NCBI GenBank assembly: GCA_038501195.1
Contig: JBBPUQ010000005.1
Coordinates: 3,162,001 to 3,226,000 of the forward strand
Direction: 5' to 3'
DNA: 64,000 nt
DNA from: Nemania diffusa
Lineage: Eukaryota; Ascomycota; Sordariomycetes; Xylariales; Xylariaceae
Shown here piece by piece: positions 12,696 to 23,916 of this stretch. The stretch's first letter is position 1. Every line of letters starts with the position of its first letter. The position numbers and the translations under genes are program-made. Below the pieces are notes generated by a model that was given only the letters and a program-made list of their open reading frames with translations, was not told where the DNA came from and did no database searches.

Positions 12696-14547
12696 ATGGC
12701 ACCAGCCGAACTCAAGCCATCAGATAACACATCATCGCCAAGTGAGTTTACTATTCCGTCCCGTGTCCTCTTATCCCGTTTCCTTCGTCTGGCCTCGTCT
12801 GGTCTGGTCTCGTCTCGTCTTCTTTGTCCAGGCTTGTTGATGTGCATGCACATGCCTGTTGACGTTGCTGTCATTGTGATTGTGTGTCATGTTGTCCGCT
12901 GTCGTGTTGCGGCCTTTAACCTTATTGCCCCTGCATTCATCTACTACCTGCCTGGCTGTCGCCGCTCTGTTTGATTCATTGTCGCCCTTTACTGACATGT
13001 GTTGTCGCATTCTTCAGACACCAACGGCGACAAGAAGATACCCGAGGTCAAGGCTGAAAACAACAACGCGAACAACGAGCCCGGCAGACCATTGGCACCG
13101 CCGCCTAAGCCTGGTGAAGGAGGCGACTACTTTTCTAGCCAGTTGAGCCTCGAGCCGAATCCCTTTGAGCAGTCATTCGGCACCGGTGGTACGGTAGAGA
13201 CGCCCGGTGGAACTAAGTTGCCCAGCCTGGCTGCCTTAACATCGCCGTCGTCGCTGCTTCCGGGGAACGGAAATACGCCATTCAACTGGGGAGGCGGATC
13301 CCTTAGGACGGGACCGCTGAGTCCAGCCATGCTTTCCGGCCCGGCCACCGATTATTTCGGTGATACTTCTCACACCCTGCGCAGTGGATTTACGCCGAAT
13401 GAGAGCTCGCTCCGGACAGGATTGACACCGGGCGGCAGTGGCTCTATGTTCCCAGCGCCTAGTCCTAACTCGCAGGCTATCTTCGCGCAGTTAGCTAATG
13501 GCGGTGGCGCGACGCCGAGTACGTTAGATTTCCATAGGACGGCTCTGAGCGCAGCGGCAGCCAAGGCAGGCCGCGAAAAACCTCCTAACCCCCCTGCTGT
13601 CACTTCGCAACCACAGGAAACCATCCCTACTCCCGTTAAAACCGAGACAAAGCCTGGACCCGGTGCGTTCGATCCTCACGACAACGACGCCGCGAATGGC
13701 CTATTCATGCTGGCCCAAGGTGCGCAGGGAAGAAATGGCCCCCCACAGCCCCAATATCCAGTTGGTGGCAGCCAGCCGGTGCATGCGCATCCCGCGCCTG
13801 CGCCTACAAACCAGACAAATACCTCGCCTCAGATGAACGGTAACGGCGTGCACCAGCAACCGAACATTCGCGGCGTGAGCGAAGCCATCAGCAACGTTTC
13901 GGAAGAAAGCGAGCCAGCCAAGCCTAATACGAGAGCAAAGGGAAAGCGGGGAACTGCCAACGCTGCTAATGGACGCCGGAAGGCAGAAGATGCACCTGCA
14001 AAGGCACCAGCGAACAAGAAAGCGAAAACCGCACCATCTACCCATAGTCTGGATGACATGACGTCGGACGAGGAAGATGACGATTCTAAGCTCGGAAATG
14101 ATGGGCAAGGCAAGACCAAAATGACAGACGAAGAAAAGCGAAAGAACTTCCTAGAACGAAACAGGTATGTCAAAGCTCAACCCCATGCCGATTAGTCTGG
14201 CACCAAGAGATCTCTACTAACGAACTCACAGGGTCGCAGCCTTGAAGTGCCGCCAACGCAAAAAGCAGTGGCTAGCTAATTTACAAAACAAGGTGGAGGT
14301 GTTCAGTACGGAGAACGATTCACTTTCAGCCCAGATCTCGGCGCTGAGGGAAGAAGTTGTGAACCTGAAGACTCTTCTCCTAGCTCACAAAGATTGCCCA
14401 GTTACACAGCAACAAGGACTTCATGGAGCTTATATGCAGCAAGCCATGGAAGCCTATAACCCTCAAATTAACCCATATGGCATGGCAGCTCCTATCCCCA
14501 ATCAACCAGTTATGGCAGGGCAGGGAGTACAGCGGCGCTTCTCATAG
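12696..14547 (+). CDS. atf1: bZIP transcription factor, Atf1/AtfA type
   Basis: Exons 12696-12741, 13018-14164 and 14232-14547 give 502 aa. Introns start GTGAGT and GTATGT. The N-terminal half shows the blocks typical of Aft1/Atf1 proteins: NPFEQSFGTGG, LPSLAALTSPSSLLPG, TPFNWGGGSLRTGPLSP (osmotic-stress region) and SGFTPNESSLRTGLTPGGSG (HRA-like). The bZIP is near residues 385-450, with basic region RKNFLERNRVAALKCRQRKKQ and a leucine heptad array (LQNKVEVF, LSAQISALREEVVNLKTLL). It is split by the second intron inside the basic region, as in orthologs. Family members act in the nucleus downstream of the Hog1/Sty1 MAP kinase, binding CRE sites in stress, conidiation and virulence genes. The start is the first ATG after a Kozak-like CACC and matches the short first exon of relatives. 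Confidence 0.95.
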
Positions 14548-15813
14548 GATGTTGATGACGCCGCGTATCGCGCTCCTGACATGGGGGGGAATTAATGCTT
14601 TCATTGAAATAATGGCATCACGGGGTACATGCGTATGGGAAAAGGACATGAAAAATTTCGGACGTGGACTAGGAGGGTCGTTCCGAGGGATTCCGAGGAT
14701 ACGGCCCGAGGTATCGGACTGGTGACTGAGACGTTACATGTTCTCGCGGCATGGTGGAATGACGGCGTGGCTGGGAATCCCTCCAGCTCATCGTCGTTTG
14801 CCCTCGTGTGTCTGTATCAACATCTTAACTCATGAGAACGATGAGGCGTTTCGGCATTCGCTGCACATGGCACCTTCAGCCATTAATACATGGAGCATCG
14901 GCACGAGTCCGCGGGATGGATGAAGATGTGTGTTTTACATTGTACGTAAGTGATGGGCGGGTATACACATTAAAAGCGGCGTTCAGGACTGGGGATTCTC
15001 GCACTGTGATGCTTTTCTGATCCAGGCGTTTTGGAGGGTATGGAAGAGTCTGTTTTGCAACTCTTCTTCTTCAAAGGCGGACCTGGTCACCTAACTGGAC
15101 CGTTTATATAGGTACTAGTTGTACACGATAGCTAGCTACTAACTGTGTTCGAAATACAACGATAAACAGTATTTTAAAGCAAATGGGCGTTTGTACTTTT
15201 TTTTCAGGCGATGTATGCATAAAGAATATTTCGCTATGAGGTTGTTGCTGCAGCAGTATAATCTTGGTCCGTGAATGACGCCTTTGTGTACTTGCATAGG
15301 TGCAGGCGGTGGGTGTTGCTGCTGGTAGCTAAGTACTATAAGGCTAGGCGTTCTTAGCGTTGATTAATAGCTACCAACCTACCTATTATGTGGTAGGCAG
15401 GTCGGTATGGAGTGCCAGATAGCCCCACTATCCAAGGTGATGAAAGTGGCCGCTTGGTCCGTGCGCCCGACACGCATGTAAACATTGGGAAGGGAACGCC
15501 GGGGACGTTTTCGCGCCTCACCACCAAGGCAAGCCCACATCTGTATGACGAGCAATCGATTAATAACATCACCGACAGCCACCCCCTCGACATAGCGCGA
15601 CCCGCCATTTCCCACCCCGATATACCAGCGGAAAAAATCATCGTTGCAAGTGAATATCGATACTTCTGAGGGCCATCTGCCGTGCATTGTCCCGCCCTGC
15701 ACCTCCAACCGAGTGCAGCGCTGTACACGTCCATCACGACTCGCGCAAGCTCCTCCCATCTCTAGAACACCACCACCGCCAACGACTTCGATGCCGACTC
15801 ATATATCGCGTCC
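14548..15813. other. Intergenic: atf1 3' region and DSN1 promoter
   Basis: The atf1 3' UTR probably occupies the first few hundred bases. Open frames on both strands (14629-15020; 15354-15759 minus) show no conserved features and overlap one another. I see no other gene. Confidence 0.5.
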
Positions 15814-17540
15814 ATGACTACTCTTGTGCAGACACGTCAGCCGCTGCAGATACTTAGCATGAGCAATCAGCCCAAACGGAGGAGGAGTGAGCGTATTGCC
15901 TGTAGGTCATAATCGCCGCCAGACCGCCCTAGACTTTATGTTCGCGGCGGATGCATATCGTCAGGTTGCAGCGACTAACTAACATTCGATATTGCAGCAT
16001 ACGACGAGCAGGATGGGGACTTTCACTTTACGCGAGGCTCTAAGCGGGTAAAGACGGCGCAACCCGACCCCATAGCTGAGGATGAGCTCGCACCGGCGCC
16101 AAAACCGGCGCCGAAACCTGCGGCTAGGAGGGGACGACCTGCGAAGAAGAAGGAAATTCGCGAAGAGCTGCCTGATCCAGTACCAAAGACAGTGACAAAG
16201 GCAGCACCTAAGGCAGCACCGAAAGTAGCAGCACCGAAAGCAGCGCCAACGAGAACATCCAAGCGGAGGTCGAGCCAGACTCCAGTACATTCAGATGACA
16301 TGCCGCCGCCACCACCGCAAAGAAACACACGGCATAGGACGCGCTCTTCAATAGACAGTGTAGATCCCGTACCGACGAAAGTTACGAGCAGCGCACCTAA
16401 GAGTCGCCAAGTTGAGGAAGACCGCGAGATCGAGACAGTATCGACCCCAATGGATATCGATAAAGTGCAAAGAATAGAGGAAGTTGCGGAAGGTCAGAAG
16501 ATTGCCCTGCCATTTAGCGACACGCCAGTAATAAATCGTAATAAGGAGATGCGGAAAAAGACGGGAAATAGGAGGAGTAGCGTAGGCATGCGTGGACGAA
16601 GGGCAAGTTCTTTGATGAACAGCGGCCACAGCGCAATACCACACCGGGAGGTTGATGCATCTGAGTTCTACAAGCACATCGAATCCGAGGGACTCACTGA
16701 GCCTCGCCGGATGAAGCAACTTCTAATATGGTGCGGGGAGAGATCACTGTCAGAGAAACCACCACTTGGCTCATTGAATTCTAATGCCATTCTGGGAGGT
16801 ACGAATACACTTTAAAGATCTAGGTTCTTAGTACAGAGCTGAGGTAGCTAACATGTCATGCATAGCCCGAGCGATTCAGGATCAACTGTTGAAAGAATTC
16901 TCCTCGCGGTCAGAATTCTCGGATTGGTTTGCCCGCGAAGAAGTTCCGGAGGCACCCCGGCCGCCTCCCATTATGAAGCCAAACCCACGGAACATAGAGC
17001 ACGATGAGCATATCGCCGCATTGGAGGAGAGGATAAAACGGTGCGAACAACCTCGTATGCTATAATCACTATTTTACTGACTCCTTCGATAGGTTAAAGA
17101 TGGAAAAGAAAAAGTGGCAGTCTCTTCAACAGCAAGCACCTGAAATGCCTTCGCTCTTCGATCCCTCTGCACCTCAGTTGGCCCAAAACCTTCCTAATGC
17201 TTCATTGCTCGACCCGGAGGAGGCGCAGATGCTCGCCTCGCTCTCAGGCCCATCTGGTGCGGTGCTTAACTCCTTGATACCAAAAACGCAGAGTCGATTA
17301 CAAGACTTGCAGAAATCTCTCGAGTTCAAGATGGATCGCCTTGAAGATAACGTACACAGAGTCGAACAGCGCATGGAAACGGCCGGACGGCAGGCGGATA
17401 AGGTCCTAGGCCTCGCCGCTGCTAGGTTAAAAGAGCGCGAAGACCGAGAGAAGACTCGCGCAGGCACGAAAAACATGCCTATTATGGAAGTCCTCCGAGG
17501 CCTGAGCAAGATATTGCCCGAAGGCAGTGGCGGCGGATGA
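15814..17540 (+). CDS. DSN1: Kinetochore protein Mis13/Dsn1 (MIND complex)
   Basis: Four exons (15814-15901, 15998-16798, 16866-17040, 17093-17540) join in one frame to give 503 aa. The N-terminus is basic and low-complexity, with a run of KAAPK repeats. The family core starts near EMRKKTGNRRSSVGMRGRRA. It continues through ASSLMNSGHSAIPHREVD, EFYKHIESEGLTEPRRMKQL and LIWCGERSLSEKPPLGS, which are signature blocks of the Mtw1/Dsn1 family. A C-terminal coiled coil follows (MDRLEDNVHRVEQRMETAG). Dsn1 is a subunit of the four-protein Mis12/MIND complex, linking inner-kinetochore CENP-C to Ndc80. RRSSVGMRGRRASSL resembles the Aurora B target region of relatives. The short first exon (MTTLVQTRQPLQ) follows the usual gene layout. 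Confidence 0.93.
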
Positions 17541-18687
17541 GACCGAAGAAGCAGAAATCTAAGAAAATCACGCAACTGTATATATACAGCATTCATCTTT
17601 GTCACGGCGTAAAGAGGGGAAACAGCATTGGGGACAAAGTCCGGAAGATACCACATTCTTGTTCGATTCGAATCCATGTCTTTAACGATGGAAGGAGGGA
17701 AGACATGGGTTAACTGAGCGGGCGGCGGGGACAAAGTTTTATCGCGAGGAATAGGGACAACAAGATTCTTTGCCAATCGACCGACCGACTGACCGGACGG
17801 TCACATTCTTTGGCGGCGTTGCGGCCTCATGGTACACGAGATCACGACTTGGGACACGGGAGTAGTCTATCTATCTAGGTGCAATACGGCGTGTAGTCCG
17901 TCTTCGTACAAGGGAGCAGGGCGTATTGGAGGGGGGCGGTAAATAACACTGCAAGACACTGGGTGCTCTGTTTGCTTTTCGAAATCATAACCGTCTTGCT
18001 GGAACTGGTGATTACCGCATGATTGACACTGTATATACATATGTATCTCAGTAAGGGCCAGGTTCAAATTGTTTTCGTCTTACACTGCGCGTTGTGTTAG
18101 GGGGGCATGTGATGTGATGATGTGTAGCTGTTGATAGGACTAGCTCAGACTATAGCTTAGCGAGCTAGGTTGTATGTAGGCAGGATAAGAATAAGACTAT
18201 TATTTAGTCTTTATTCGAGATTGGTGCCATGTTAACTTTTTTATATTCCAAATGACCATTGGGTTGGTGTAGTATTATCATTGTCCATCCACCCTGTCTA
18301 GTAGGTTGGGCCAATAATTGGCGGCTTGTTTGTATGTGTTGTACATTTGTTACCCTCAGTCTACACATATACATGCATAGCGTGAGATCAAGGAGTACTC
18401 GATACCATGATCTGAGGTATACAGACCCTCTAAGCACAGCATTTGCGCATGCATAGAGATGAGCTTCACCTCTAGATAGACATTCATTTTCGACTTTAAC
18501 CCCCTTTCCTCTCCTTTCGGCCAGAATAACTACACCCCTGGCCCCTGTCCTCGTCCGATCCCATATCCTCTCCCCTAGATCGAGGGTTTTTTTTTCATCT
18601 CATCTCATCTCATTTCATTCGATTTTACTCTTTTGTTCTCCCAACTAGATAGGTAGCTAGTCAACCAACCAATCCCTCGCCCCCAGC
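17541..18687. other. Convergent 3' region between DSN1 and SDHAF2
   Basis: The two genes converge here. It contains AT-rich 3' flank, a run of TCATC-type repeats near 18595-18615 and no credible gene. Short frames at 17867-18067 and 18204-18456 have no protein-like composition. Confidence 0.5.
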
Positions 18688-19565
18688 TCAGGACCGCAGC
18701 GCAGGCATGAACGCCATGCCGCCCTCGGCGCCGGCGCGAGCGCGCACGTGCTCCCGCAGCCGCGCGAGCACGGCGCTGTCCTTCCAGCGCGCGGGCACGG
18801 GGCGGTACGCGGGCTTGAAGGTGCCCACCGTCTGCGCCCACTCGCCCGCGTACGGCGACGGCGGCGTGCCCGCCACGCCCGCGCCCGGGGCCGGTTTCGC
18901 GTCGGCCTCGGAGCCCTCGAGGGGCAGCCCGCCTGTGCTGGTTGCCGAGCTAGACTCTGCTGTTGCTGCCGCCGTCTCTGCTGCGCTGCCGTAGGAGGGG
19001 GAGCTCGTGTCTGTGGTTGGGGTGGTGGGGTTTGACGAGGATGATTTGGGAGGGGAGGAGGGCTCCTCTTGCGTGGCCCAGTAGTAGATGTCCCAGTCGT
19101 TCTCGTCGAGGAAGAGGTCGTACTCGTCCATCTGCTCGCGCGTCATGGTAGGTAGGTAGGCGTCCGCGAAGGTGGAGAGGAGCAGGTCCGTCTCGAGGAT
19201 GCCTCGTTTGCGGGACTGGTCTGTTTTCACGTCATTAGCACGTTGTGGTTATGGACAGAAGAAGGCGAGAAGAAGCGGTAGTTTGAAAAGAGGAATCACG
19301 CACAGACGAGCCGCGCCCGCATCGTCTTGTCGTCCTCGCCCACGCGCCGTATCGGCTCGATGGTGAAGACGGCGCCCTCGAGCTCGCCGACGGCCAGGTC
19401 GCGCGGCCGCTCCTTCTGCGGCTCCATGGGCGGCGCGTTGCCCACCGTCGCCAGGCCGCGGACGATGCTCACGGCTAAAACCCGCGGGGCACGGGCCTTG
19501 GAGGCGGAAGAGCGGGCGAGGGCATTGCGCGCGGGGCGGAAGAGAGCGCGGGCGAGGGATGCCAT
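18688..19565 (-). CDS. EMI5: Succinate dehydrogenase assembly factor 2 (SDHAF2/Sdh5)
   Basis: Two exons, 19565-19304 and 19220-18688, give 264 aa. The 83-bp intron starts GTGCGT, ends AACAG and restores [12 protein letters not shown]. Residues 1-40 are rich in Arg, Ala and Ser and lack acids, as in a mitochondrial presequence. The core [18 protein letters not shown], then [20 protein letters not shown], is the Sdh5/YgfY fold signature. Family members promote covalent FAD attachment to the succinate dehydrogenase flavoprotein (complex II) in the matrix. The C-terminal ~100 residues are an unusual Ser/Thr/Ala-rich extension ending with a conserved-looking [20 protein letters not shown] segment. 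Coding GC is far above that of the flanks. Confidence 0.93.
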
Positions 19566-20538
19566 GGTTGCCGGGTCTGCGTGTGCTATGGTGTGGTGTG
19601 GTGTAGATTGATGTTTGTTTACGTAGTAGTCGGCCGTTCTGTAAATAACCCTCTTTGCTCTGTGTGTTGTGAACTACCCGGGATTAGGGTCGCTATTGGG
19701 ATTGGTTAAATAGGAATGAGGAAAAGACGTTAGATTCCGTTTCCGTAGATGGCATGTCGTAGCTCTGTGCCTTTCGGAATAGGTATCGATCGTTGACGTA
19801 AGAGGCACGAAAATGAATGGGACCGAAGCTTTCGAAGATCCGAAAAGCGCACATGTTTGGATGGGCAGAACGGGGTTATTTGCCGAGGAGAGCCGTATGC
19901 GCCGAAGCTGTCCGGCTTACACCGGCCGGCATCTGATCAGCCCTACGCAGTAGATAGATAGGAATTGAACCAGCCACGTTCGGCTTCGTGTAGGTATCTA
20001 CTAATTAATTAAACTAACGATATGCTGGTATCTTACCTGATACTTAATTCATTCAACATTGTTTTGCGAATTCGTCAACAACTGTGACTGTCTCTCGTTC
20101 GGAAGTTTGTATAAACATCTACGGTCCGTTCTAAGAACTCGGAATAAGTAAGGCCAAGTCATCGTACTCTCACCATATACACTGCATGCACCACATACAC
20201 CACACATGGCACAGATAGGCACAGATATCCAAGTGATTCATTCGTACCCATTTTCACCCCCTGAACACCTCGTTGTATCGCCCTAGACGATCATACAGAC
20301 TATGATTACAAGCATGATGCTTCGAGCTCTCATGCATCCATGTCGCCGCCTCTACCTCCTCCTGTGGGTCATGAGTCTGTCTCACTCATTTAACAAATAG
20401 TGTAGTATTCTCCGAGTACATAACCCTCCCGTATTGCTCCTGATGTGAGTCCTAAAAGGTCCGGTTGAAGGTGTCTATGTATGGCTCTATTTGCCGCCTT
20501 CCAAAGGTCCAGCAAGATTGGGTCATGGTGTTCCTCGT
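19566..20538. other. Intergenic: EMI5 promoter and ERV25 3' region
   Basis: No gene seen. The EMI5 promoter lies just above 19566 and the ERV25 terminator region just below 20538. The open frame at 20390-20911 on the minus strand is a shadow of ERV25 exon 3 in another frame. Confidence 0.5.
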
Positions 20539-21378
20539 CTAAATCAGGTGCTTCGATCGGAAGTAGGCCCGTAGGTACATGATCTGCCATCCCCATAGCG
20601 CGATGAGCAGGGTAGTGGTGCCGATGCCGAACCACTTGACGCGGGTGTTGGTGCTCTCGTTGGTGTCGCGCAGCTTCTGCTCGCGGGCGCGCAGGTAGTC
20701 CATCTCGTTGACGATCTCCTGGATCATCTCCTCGACGCGGCGCAGGTCCGTCTCGACGGGGCGCAGCTTCTCCGTGGCCTGGATGGCCGACCAGTCCTTG
20801 GCGTCGGCGCCGATGTCGATGTCCAGCTCGACGTGGCGCGTCGGGTTGTTGGCCCGTCCTGGTTTCAAGTCCTTCAGAGCTGTGTTGCCTTTGCGTCGGC
20901 GTGGTGCACACCGGAGAGCGCTTTTGGGGGGGTCAAGATGACTACTTACCTCCTTGCAGTATGTTCTCGAAGCACACGTCGAAGCCCGCGTCGGCGTGCG
21001 ATGTGAAGACGGTGCGCTGCTCGCCGGCGACGTCTCGAGGGCGGCCGTACTCGTTACCGACGGTATCTCTGATCTGTGCGGTGACCGACGTTAGACCAAC
21101 ATCATATTCATTAGAAGCGCCCCAAGCCGGGAACATCGAGTCTTTGTCTTGTCCGTCCAACGTACGTGCATGTTGACCATCTGGCCATCCCCCTTCGATC
21201 CGCTTACGATGGCCGTGACCACGACCAATGTCTCCTTGGCGACGAAGTTCCGTATGCATCGCTCCTTTTTCCCATCGCGCTGGGGTGTGGCTGTGAGGTC
21301 GAACTTGAGGGCGTTGACGGATGCGACGAGGAGCACAATGCTGCAGATATACTGCAGCAGCGCTCGTGGTAAAGCCAT
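20539..21378 (-). CDS. ERV25: p24 family COPII cargo receptor Erv25
   Basis: Three exons (21378-21166, 21073-20950, 20858-20539) give 218 aa, the usual length for Erv25. The signal peptide ([19 protein letters not shown]) is cleaved near NA-LKFDL. A GOLD domain follows ([48 protein letters not shown]), with the two cysteines of the p24 disulphide. Then come a coiled coil ([32 protein letters not shown]), one transmembrane helix and a short cytosolic tail [12 protein letters not shown]. Erv25 pairs with Emp24 and other p24 proteins to recruit cargo and COPI/COPII coats between ER and Golgi. An in-frame ATG three codons upstream (21387) is an alternative start; MALP gives the more typical signal peptide. 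Confidence 0.95.
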
Positions 21379-21496
21379 TGTATGCACCTAGTCGCCGAAA
21401 AACGAAGTATCGTGACAGTCTGGAAAGCTGGGAGACGGAAGAATGAGGTCTGTCTCTCTTAGGTATTCAGTGTTAGGTGTTCTGTAGGCTAGGTAC
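21371..21496. repeat. ERV25 upstream flank, duplicated at 23798-23916
   Basis: These bases, from the ERV25 start codon outwards, recur in direct orientation about 2.4 kb downstream with roughly 80% identity by eye. Shared strings include TGTATGCACCTAGTCG, GTGACAGTCT, AAAGCTGGGAGA and CTCTGTAGGCTA (first base differs). The start codon falls inside the copied segment. Confidence 0.8.
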
Positions 21497-22074
21497 TATT
21501 ATCCCAGCACCTGTGGTATAATCCGACCTTCCAATTGGCTTAGCTTGCCCGCTGCTTTTGCTCAGGCTTGGCTCACCCTGGCCTCAGTCTTGGAAGTGAG
21601 CTAACCTAAATAGTACCTAGTAGTAGTCCAAACCCAAGTAACATTGCACAATTTTATGCAACCCGAAACCGTAGTCCAAGGTTGGGCTGCCCGCGGTAAT
21701 AGACCGTAACGAACGTACTGTTTAGACCGTATAAACACTATAGGGGTTGAGATATCTACGATTGTCTCGGTTGTGATATCTACCCTTGGTCTCCATTCTC
21801 ATATTTTAGATCTACCTGCTATTAAGCTTTCGATGATTAACCGACTGATTGATTATAGTTCCTGATAACAGTAGATGGTACGTAAGCAGTCTCTATTGCA
21901 AACCTTCTTGCGTACGTGGCCCTTACATAGAGGCAAGGTTAAACTGGCAGTAGTTCTCAGGTTAGATGGGTAGTATATAGCTGCTTCAATCTATCTGTAT
22001 TCATTCGTGCCCTATTTCAGCTCCTCTCTGCCACACTATATACATTAAAATCGCACCCAAAACCAGTGAAACAG
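21497..22074. other. Intergenic between ERV25 and F-box-like gene
   Basis: AT-rich DNA with no gene seen. It must hold both divergent promoters, for ERV25 on the minus strand and the F-box-like gene on the plus strand. Short frames here have no recognisable content. Confidence 0.5.
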
Positions 22075-23235
22075 ATGGCTGCACAACCTGAAGGGTGTTT
22101 TCCAGTAATCCACAACGGCATCGCCCATTGCAACGTCGTGACAGCAAGTATTAACGCTCCACAACCTGGAGCGGTCCAGGTATTTCACCTCCAAAAGCGA
22201 CAAGCAACCTGCATCAATACTATGGCCACTACCATTCCCAACACTGTGCCTGGTACCCGATATTACCAGGCACAGTCACGTTTACTATCGATGATGCCAG
22301 TCGAAATGATCCTCGATATCGCCGACCAAACCGCAAGTGTTGCTGATGCTGTGTCTTTGGCATTAACTTGCAAAGATTTATTCTCAATTTTATCCAAATA
22401 TATCGACAAGCTCGACGCATATTCTAAGGAAATACTTCTAACGACTTTAGAACGGAACACCAGCTGGGTAGTCTATTGCCCCGTTGCACGCAAACTACTC
22501 TCCTTTTATTGTAAAAAGAACATTTTTTACTATCCAGACAAATCTGGCATTTATGAAGCATTCCGTCCTAACGGGGAGCGACATATAGGCTCGATGTGCC
22601 CAGGCAAAAGTTTGAGGATTAGTTTTCTGGAAACTCGTCTCGTGAGAAACCGTCGTTTATTTGGTGTTACGCATGGAATGCCTCTTTCATATTTATCATT
22701 TTCGGGACACAAATCTATAAGTTTTCTGTTTATGAAAACGCGGTATAAAACGCACTTTGAAATTTCACGCACCCCAAAATGGATAGGGGACAACCTGTTC
22801 CTATCTTATACATGGATCTTTCGTGTTATAGGAGTAGGCATTACAAAACCGTTTATTTCGACCCAGTCATTGCACGACTTTTTCCGCGACACACTGCTAG
22901 ACGATGCTTGCTATCACTGCCGACTCGATGGAAGAACGAATTTCGAATACGGCGTCCTTGATCCCAGTCTCGATCAAGCTGAGGCAAAGCTCTCTAAAAA
23001 CTCCGCATACGAAGGGATAGGGGGTTGCCTTTGTTGCGAAACTGACTGGGATTTATCGATCTCGTGGTTTCAAGACAGTCTATTATTCAAGGTTGTAACG
23101 TACTACGATCTAGGTTGTTGTTCTATACCACCGGATCCAAAATGGCAGAAGCGGCTGAAATTTGGTAGAGACAGAACTTTGCCACGGGAAAGTTGCCACG
23201 GCCATGTGAGGCATATGTGGATCAATAGTGGCTAA
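22075..23235 (+). CDS. F-box-like domain protein, lineage-specific
   Basis: A single-exon frame from the first ATG gives 386 aa; the frame opens three codons earlier with GTG. Residues ~72-115 (RLLSMMPVEMILDIADQTAS followed by DAVSLALTCKDLFSILSKYI) have the L-P-E-[IL]-hydrophobic pattern of a fungal F-box, which binds Skp1 in SCF ubiquitin ligases. No LRR, WD40 or kelch repeats follow. The C-terminal half is rich in aromatic and Cys residues. DDACYHCRL and GGCLCCETDW could form a metal site. Codon use is AT-leaning, unlike the adjacent housekeeping genes. It lies between two copies of the ERV25 upstream flank, which suggests recent rearrangement. An internal ATG near residue 50 would also keep the F-box. 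Target and role are unknown. Confidence 0.72.
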   Translation: MAAQPEGCFPVIHNGIAHCNVVTASINAPQPGAVQVFHLQKRQATCINTMATTIPNTVPGTRYYQAQSRLLSMMPVEMILDIADQTASVADAVSLALTCKDLFSILSKYIDKLDAYSKEILLTTLERNTSWVVYCPVARKLLSFYCKKNIFYYPDKSGIYEAFRPNGERHIGSMCPGKSLRISFLETRLVRNRRLFGVTHGMPLSYLSFSGHKSISFLFMKTRYKTHFEISRTPKWIGDNLFLSYTWIFRVIGVGITKPFISTQSLHDFFRDTLLDDACYHCRLDGRTNFEYGVLDPSLDQAEAKLSKNSAYEGIGGCLCCETDWDLSISWFQDSLLFKVVTYYDLGCCSIPPDPKWQKRLKFGRDRTLPRESCHGHVRHMWINSG

Positions 23236-23797
23236 CAAATTCTCACGGCTCCGCCTATCGTTAACAAAGCCTTTGGCTAGGGCCAGTCTAGGATAGGTAT
23301 GGATTGTAACGTATGTTGAGGCTGAGTGTCACGGAACCATAAGGCTTGGCGATATAGGGGTTAGGATGTAGATATTGTGTCAGGGCGAGCGGTTTGCCCC
23401 CATGGGGGTCAGGTTGATTAGCTAATCCTGCGATGACTTCTTTCTTTATGAAAGGGGTATTCTTAGTTCTAGCTTCTGTAGTTCTTTTTCCCCCCTCATA
23501 TTCACCTCCACCTACGAATACAATAGAAGAACATGATCTATTACTCTTTCCTCTTATAATTCTAAATCTCTAGAAGTGCCATGTGACGAGGTTAGGCCTC
23601 TAGAGTGCAGTCTACGTGGAAGATCACACGACCGGTTTTAATATATAAGGGTTATATATACACTATAGGATACAAGGAGAACTTCCCTCCTTATGCAATA
23701 ACAATAGTCAGTTCTGGACATACCAGCAGTGTGAACTGTGACATGAGGATGGAGTTAAAAATGTATATAAATAGGGGTCCGGAGGACCCTCAGGGTT

Positions 23798-23916
23798 AAA
23801 GCCCTTGTATGCACCTAGTCGCTGAAACCCGAATTATTGTGACAGTCTAGAAAGCTGGGAGAAGGAGGAATGAAGTCTGCCTCTCTATTCAGTATTAGGT
23901 GCTCTGTAGGCTACGT
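23798..23916. repeat. Diverged direct copy of ERV25 upstream flank
   Basis: Second copy of 21371-21496 in the same orientation, lying 3' of the F-box-like gene. Many differences are C/T or G/A transitions, but both directions occur. The ERV25 start codon is altered (CCAT to CCCT on the plus strand), and no Erv25 coding sequence follows. Confidence 0.8.

Noticed and set aside
20390..20911. 173-codon minus-strand frame over ERV25 exon 3
   Set aside because: Another-frame reading of ERV25; Arg/His-rich with no domain.
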